Source: Azotobacter paspali (lineage in GTDB: Bacteria; Pseudomonadota; Gammaproteobacteria; Pseudomonadales; Pseudomonadaceae). Taken from it: a stretch of DNA of 42,117 bases. Shown one piece after another: positions 40,364-42,117 of this stretch. The stretch lies in NCBI RefSeq assembly GCF_042434745.1, contig NZ_JBHLSS010000119.1; one strand, 5' to 3'. The translations under genes were made by a program, and so were the position numbers. The notes below the pieces were generated by a model. It was given only the letters and a program-made list of their open reading frames with translations, was not told the origin of the DNA and did not search any database. Numbering within the stretch: position 1 is the first letter of the stretch; every line of letters starts with the position of its first letter.

Positions 40364-40756
40364 ATGAACGAAAAAGATGACGAAAAGATCCGTCTGGACA
40401 AGTGGCTCTGGGCGGCGCGTTTCTACAAGACCCGGGCGTTGGCCAAGGAAGCCATCGAGGGCGGCAAGGTGCACTGCCGCGGCGAGCGCTGCAAGCCCTC
40501 GAAGGAGCCGAGGATCGGCGACGAACTGACCATCCGCGGCGGCTTCGACGAGCGCACCGTGGTGATCCGCGCGCTCAGCGCGGTGCGCCGTGGCGCGCCC
40601 GAGGCCCAGCGGCTCTACGAGGAGACCGCCGAGAGCCAGGCCCGGCGCGAGGAAGCCACGGCCTTGCGCAAGGCCGGTGCACTCGGCTTGGAGACCTCGG
40701 GCCGGCCGAACAAGAAACAGCGCCGGCAACTGTTCCAGTTCCGCGAGGAGCGCTGA
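40364..40756 (+). CDS. hslR: Heat-shock protein 15 (S4-domain RNA-binding)
   Basis: 130 residues. An S4 domain occupies residues 8-70 (IRLDKWLWAARFYKTRALAKEAIEGGKVHCRG is the typical opening), followed by a basic, glutamine-rich C-terminal helix (RPNKKQRRQLFQFRE). Hsp15 binds 50S subunits carrying a stranded peptidyl-tRNA and helps recycle them after heat shock. ATG at 40364 gives the usual length. It is convergent with the porin remnant, 25 bp away. Normal in all respects. Confidence 0.95.
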   Translation: MNEKDDEKIRLDKWLWAARFYKTRALAKEAIEGGKVHCRGERCKPSKEPRIGDELTIRGGFDERTVVIRALSAVRRGAPEAQRLYEETAESQARREEATALRKAGALGLETSGRPNKKQRRQLFQFREER

Positions 40757-40780
40757 AGGCGCGTCCTGCGGGCGGGCTCG

Positions 40781-41125
40781 GAGCAGCAAAATGCGGTAGG
40801 TGACAATCGGGCGGTTTTCGTCCAGGTCGCGACTGTCGTTGCCGCGCAGCGCGGCGTTGCGCCAGAACAGGCCGACGCCCTTGAACGGGCCGCCCTGTAG
40901 CCTGTAGTCGACGCGGATGTTGCGTTGCCATTCCCGCTTGTCGCCGTTGACATAGACCAGGCTGGCCTTCAGGCCTGGCCCGCCGACCCGGCCGAAGTCG
41001 GTCTTTGCTTTGCCGTGGCTTTCCAGCGGGAATATACCGCCTGGGCTGCGTTCGATGTCCGCCTTGCCGCCGCGGCCGCCGCCGTCGAGGCGGATGGCGT
41101 GCATGGCCAGCACATCGAGGCCGAA
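40781..41125 (-). pseudogene. OprD-family porin remnant (start and end joined)
   Basis: Two pieces of an OprD-type outer-membrane porin are readable in one frame. GFGLDVLAMHAIRLDGGGRG resembles the first strands, then HGKAKTDFGRVGG, and directly PGLKASLVYVNGDKREWQRN, VDYRLQGGPFKGVGLFWRNA and SRDLDENRPIVTY from the last strands; some 300 residues between are missing. The terminal stop is lost, and the frame runs on antisense to hslR. Joined in frame to the aldehyde dehydrogenase remnant just upstream, so an intact-looking chimeric frame exists but no functional protein is expected. Confidence 0.75.
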
Positions 41126-41781
41126 GCCGACCGCCTGGATCGCCGGGTGCTTTACCTGCGCCTCGCCGACGCCGTTGCCGTTGCCGTTGCCGTAGATCAT
41201 GTTGAACACCCCGGTGGGCATGCCGGTCTTTTCGGCGGCGCGGACGATGGCATCGGCGACGCACTCGGCGGTGGCCATGTGGCCGCTGTGCGCTTTGAAC
41301 ATTGCTGGGCAGCCGGCGGCCAAGGCGGCGGCGGTGGAGAAGGCCAGCGGGAAGTTGGCGGCGCCGAACACGGCGACCGGGCCGAGGCCGATGCGGCACT
41401 GGCGCAGGTCGACGCGCGGCAGCGGCTGACGGTCGGGCAGGGCACGGTCGATGCGCGCGCCGTGGAAGTCGGCGCGGCGCAGGAACTCGGCGAACGGGCG
41501 CATCTGGCCGCTGGTGCGGCCGCGCTCGCCCTGGTTGCGCGCGGCGGGCAGGGTGGTCTCGGGGCAGACGATGGCGCTGAGGAGCGCGGCACGGCGGGCG
41601 GCTAGCAGGGCGCGGTAGATCGGATAGGCGGCGGCCTCAGCGGCAGCGTTCGCTTCGGCGGGGGTGGCCTGGTAGAAGTCATAGGACAACTTTTGCCGGT
41701 GCTGGCGTCGACACTGTGGACGCGAATGTCGCCCGCGTTGCTGCGGGTTCCCGCAGTGTAGTTCTTGCCTTCGGTCCGCAT
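41126..41781 (-). pseudogene. Aldehyde dehydrogenase remnant (2-oxoglutarate-semialdehyde type)
   Basis: N-terminal half of an NADP-type aldehyde dehydrogenase resembling alpha-ketoglutaric-semialdehyde dehydrogenases of sugar-acid catabolism. EGKNYTAGTRSNAGDIRVHS is the N-terminus; a frameshift near 41690 links it to SYDFYQATPAEANAAAEAAA, then GERGRTSGQMRPFAEFL, DRQPLPRVDLRQ, GPVAVFGAANFPLAFSTAAA, NGVGEAQVKHPAIQAVGF. There similarity stops and the porin starts. The catalytic Cys and Glu regions are gone and a block near residue 40 is missing as well. Upstream of 41781 to 42049 I see no gene. Confidence 0.8.
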
Positions 41782-42049
41782 TGCTTCAACGCCTCTAGCG
41801 ATAAGAGGTTCGCGGTTGTCGACGGACTGTCCGGGCGGGGAATCGGCAGGAGCTGTACCTCTTCGGATGTTAAGTGTCGTCATATGAATTGATCGGTTGT
41901 CTCATCTGTCGGCCGGATGGTCCGTTGGCGGGGCGTGCTTGGCTGGACTGCTCCCGGCTGCGAAGAACGGCGGCGGGCATGCCGGCAGTACAAGGTCTTC
42001 GGTGCCGTTTTTGAGAAGCGTGACACTATTGTCGTACAACTTGGGCGTA

Positions 42050-42117
42050 TGAACCGCCCCGGGTTTCCCGGAGGCTCCAACTCTTGAGAGGATGGAGCCA
42101 TGAAGACAGCAACGAAG
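42050..42117 (+). mobile_element. Left end of an IS3-family insertion sequence
   Basis: TGAACCGCCCCGGGTTTCCC at 42050 resembles the terminal inverted repeat of IS3-family elements (IS51/IS3 groups), followed 30 bp later by GGATGGAGCC and an ATG at 42100 (MKTATK..., running off the window), as in the orfA of such elements. Only the first 68 bp are visible, so the element, its length and its target duplication cannot be confirmed. Confidence 0.6.

Overview
The window is high-GC chromosomal DNA of a member of the Pseudomonadaceae. The gene order matches Pseudomonas aeruginosa blocks: gpmI / rhodanese / grxC / secB / trmL at the left, and secretion ATPase / CYTH-CHAD / argE / argA / gshA / thioesterase / tex / ompR / envZ / rimK / rimB / hslR from about 10.5 kb to the right. 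Abundant gene remnants, dispersed hairpin repeats and a cellulose operon would suit Azotobacter or a P. stutzeri-like lineage, but that is inference; no marker gene settles the species.

Layout. 1-2154: gpmI start (minus), then membrane rhodanese, grxC and secB (plus) facing trmL (minus) across a shared terminator. 2155-4615: a gene-poor zone with a GGA-rich hairpin array ending in a strong terminator (candidate RsmA/CsrA-titrating sRNA), a broken LysR regulator, a broken class-III aminotransferase and a GGA-rich leader before a small Pmp3-type membrane protein. 4778-8275: a four-gene MCE lipid-transport operon (permease, ATPase, MCE protein, lipoprotein). 8443-10397: yceH, a CrcZ/CrcY-type sRNA with a sigma-54 promoter on the minus strand, a DUF2388 protein and a shortened NfeD-like protein. 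10492-14449: a decayed GspE/PilB-type ATPase, a DUF502 membrane protein and a CYTH-CHAD protein. 14648-15072: tandem 175-bp repeats whose core recurs at 17.5, 19.0 and 19.3 kb. 15215-18976: CorA/ZntB transporter, argE and argA. 20027-24489: gshA, a hotdog thioesterase and tex (all minus).

24757-35958 holds a complete minus-strand cellulose operon in the order bcsP-bcsQ-bcsA/B (one fused gene)-bcsC-bcsD-bcsZ. Its genes overlap or lie within about 10 bp of each other. It sits between tex and ompR, which are adjacent in P. aeruginosa, and is preceded by an unusually AT-rich repeat tract (36092-36215), so it looks like an inserted module. The fused synthase keeps its catalytic motifs and its c-di-GMP-binding PilZ motif. 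BcsP/Q would localise the complex, BcsC exports the glucan, BcsD orders the fibres and BcsZ trims them.

36504-40756: ompR-envZ (amgRS type), rimK-rimB (ribosomal S6 modification) and hslR. 40781-41781: remnants of an NADP-type aldehyde dehydrogenase and an OprD porin joined in one reading frame. At 42050 the left end of an IS3-family insertion sequence begins and runs off the window.

The least expected items are the two non-coding regions. If both are real, they would link this segment to the Gac/Rsm and Cbr/Crc post-transcriptional systems, which control carbon use and exopolysaccharide in this family.
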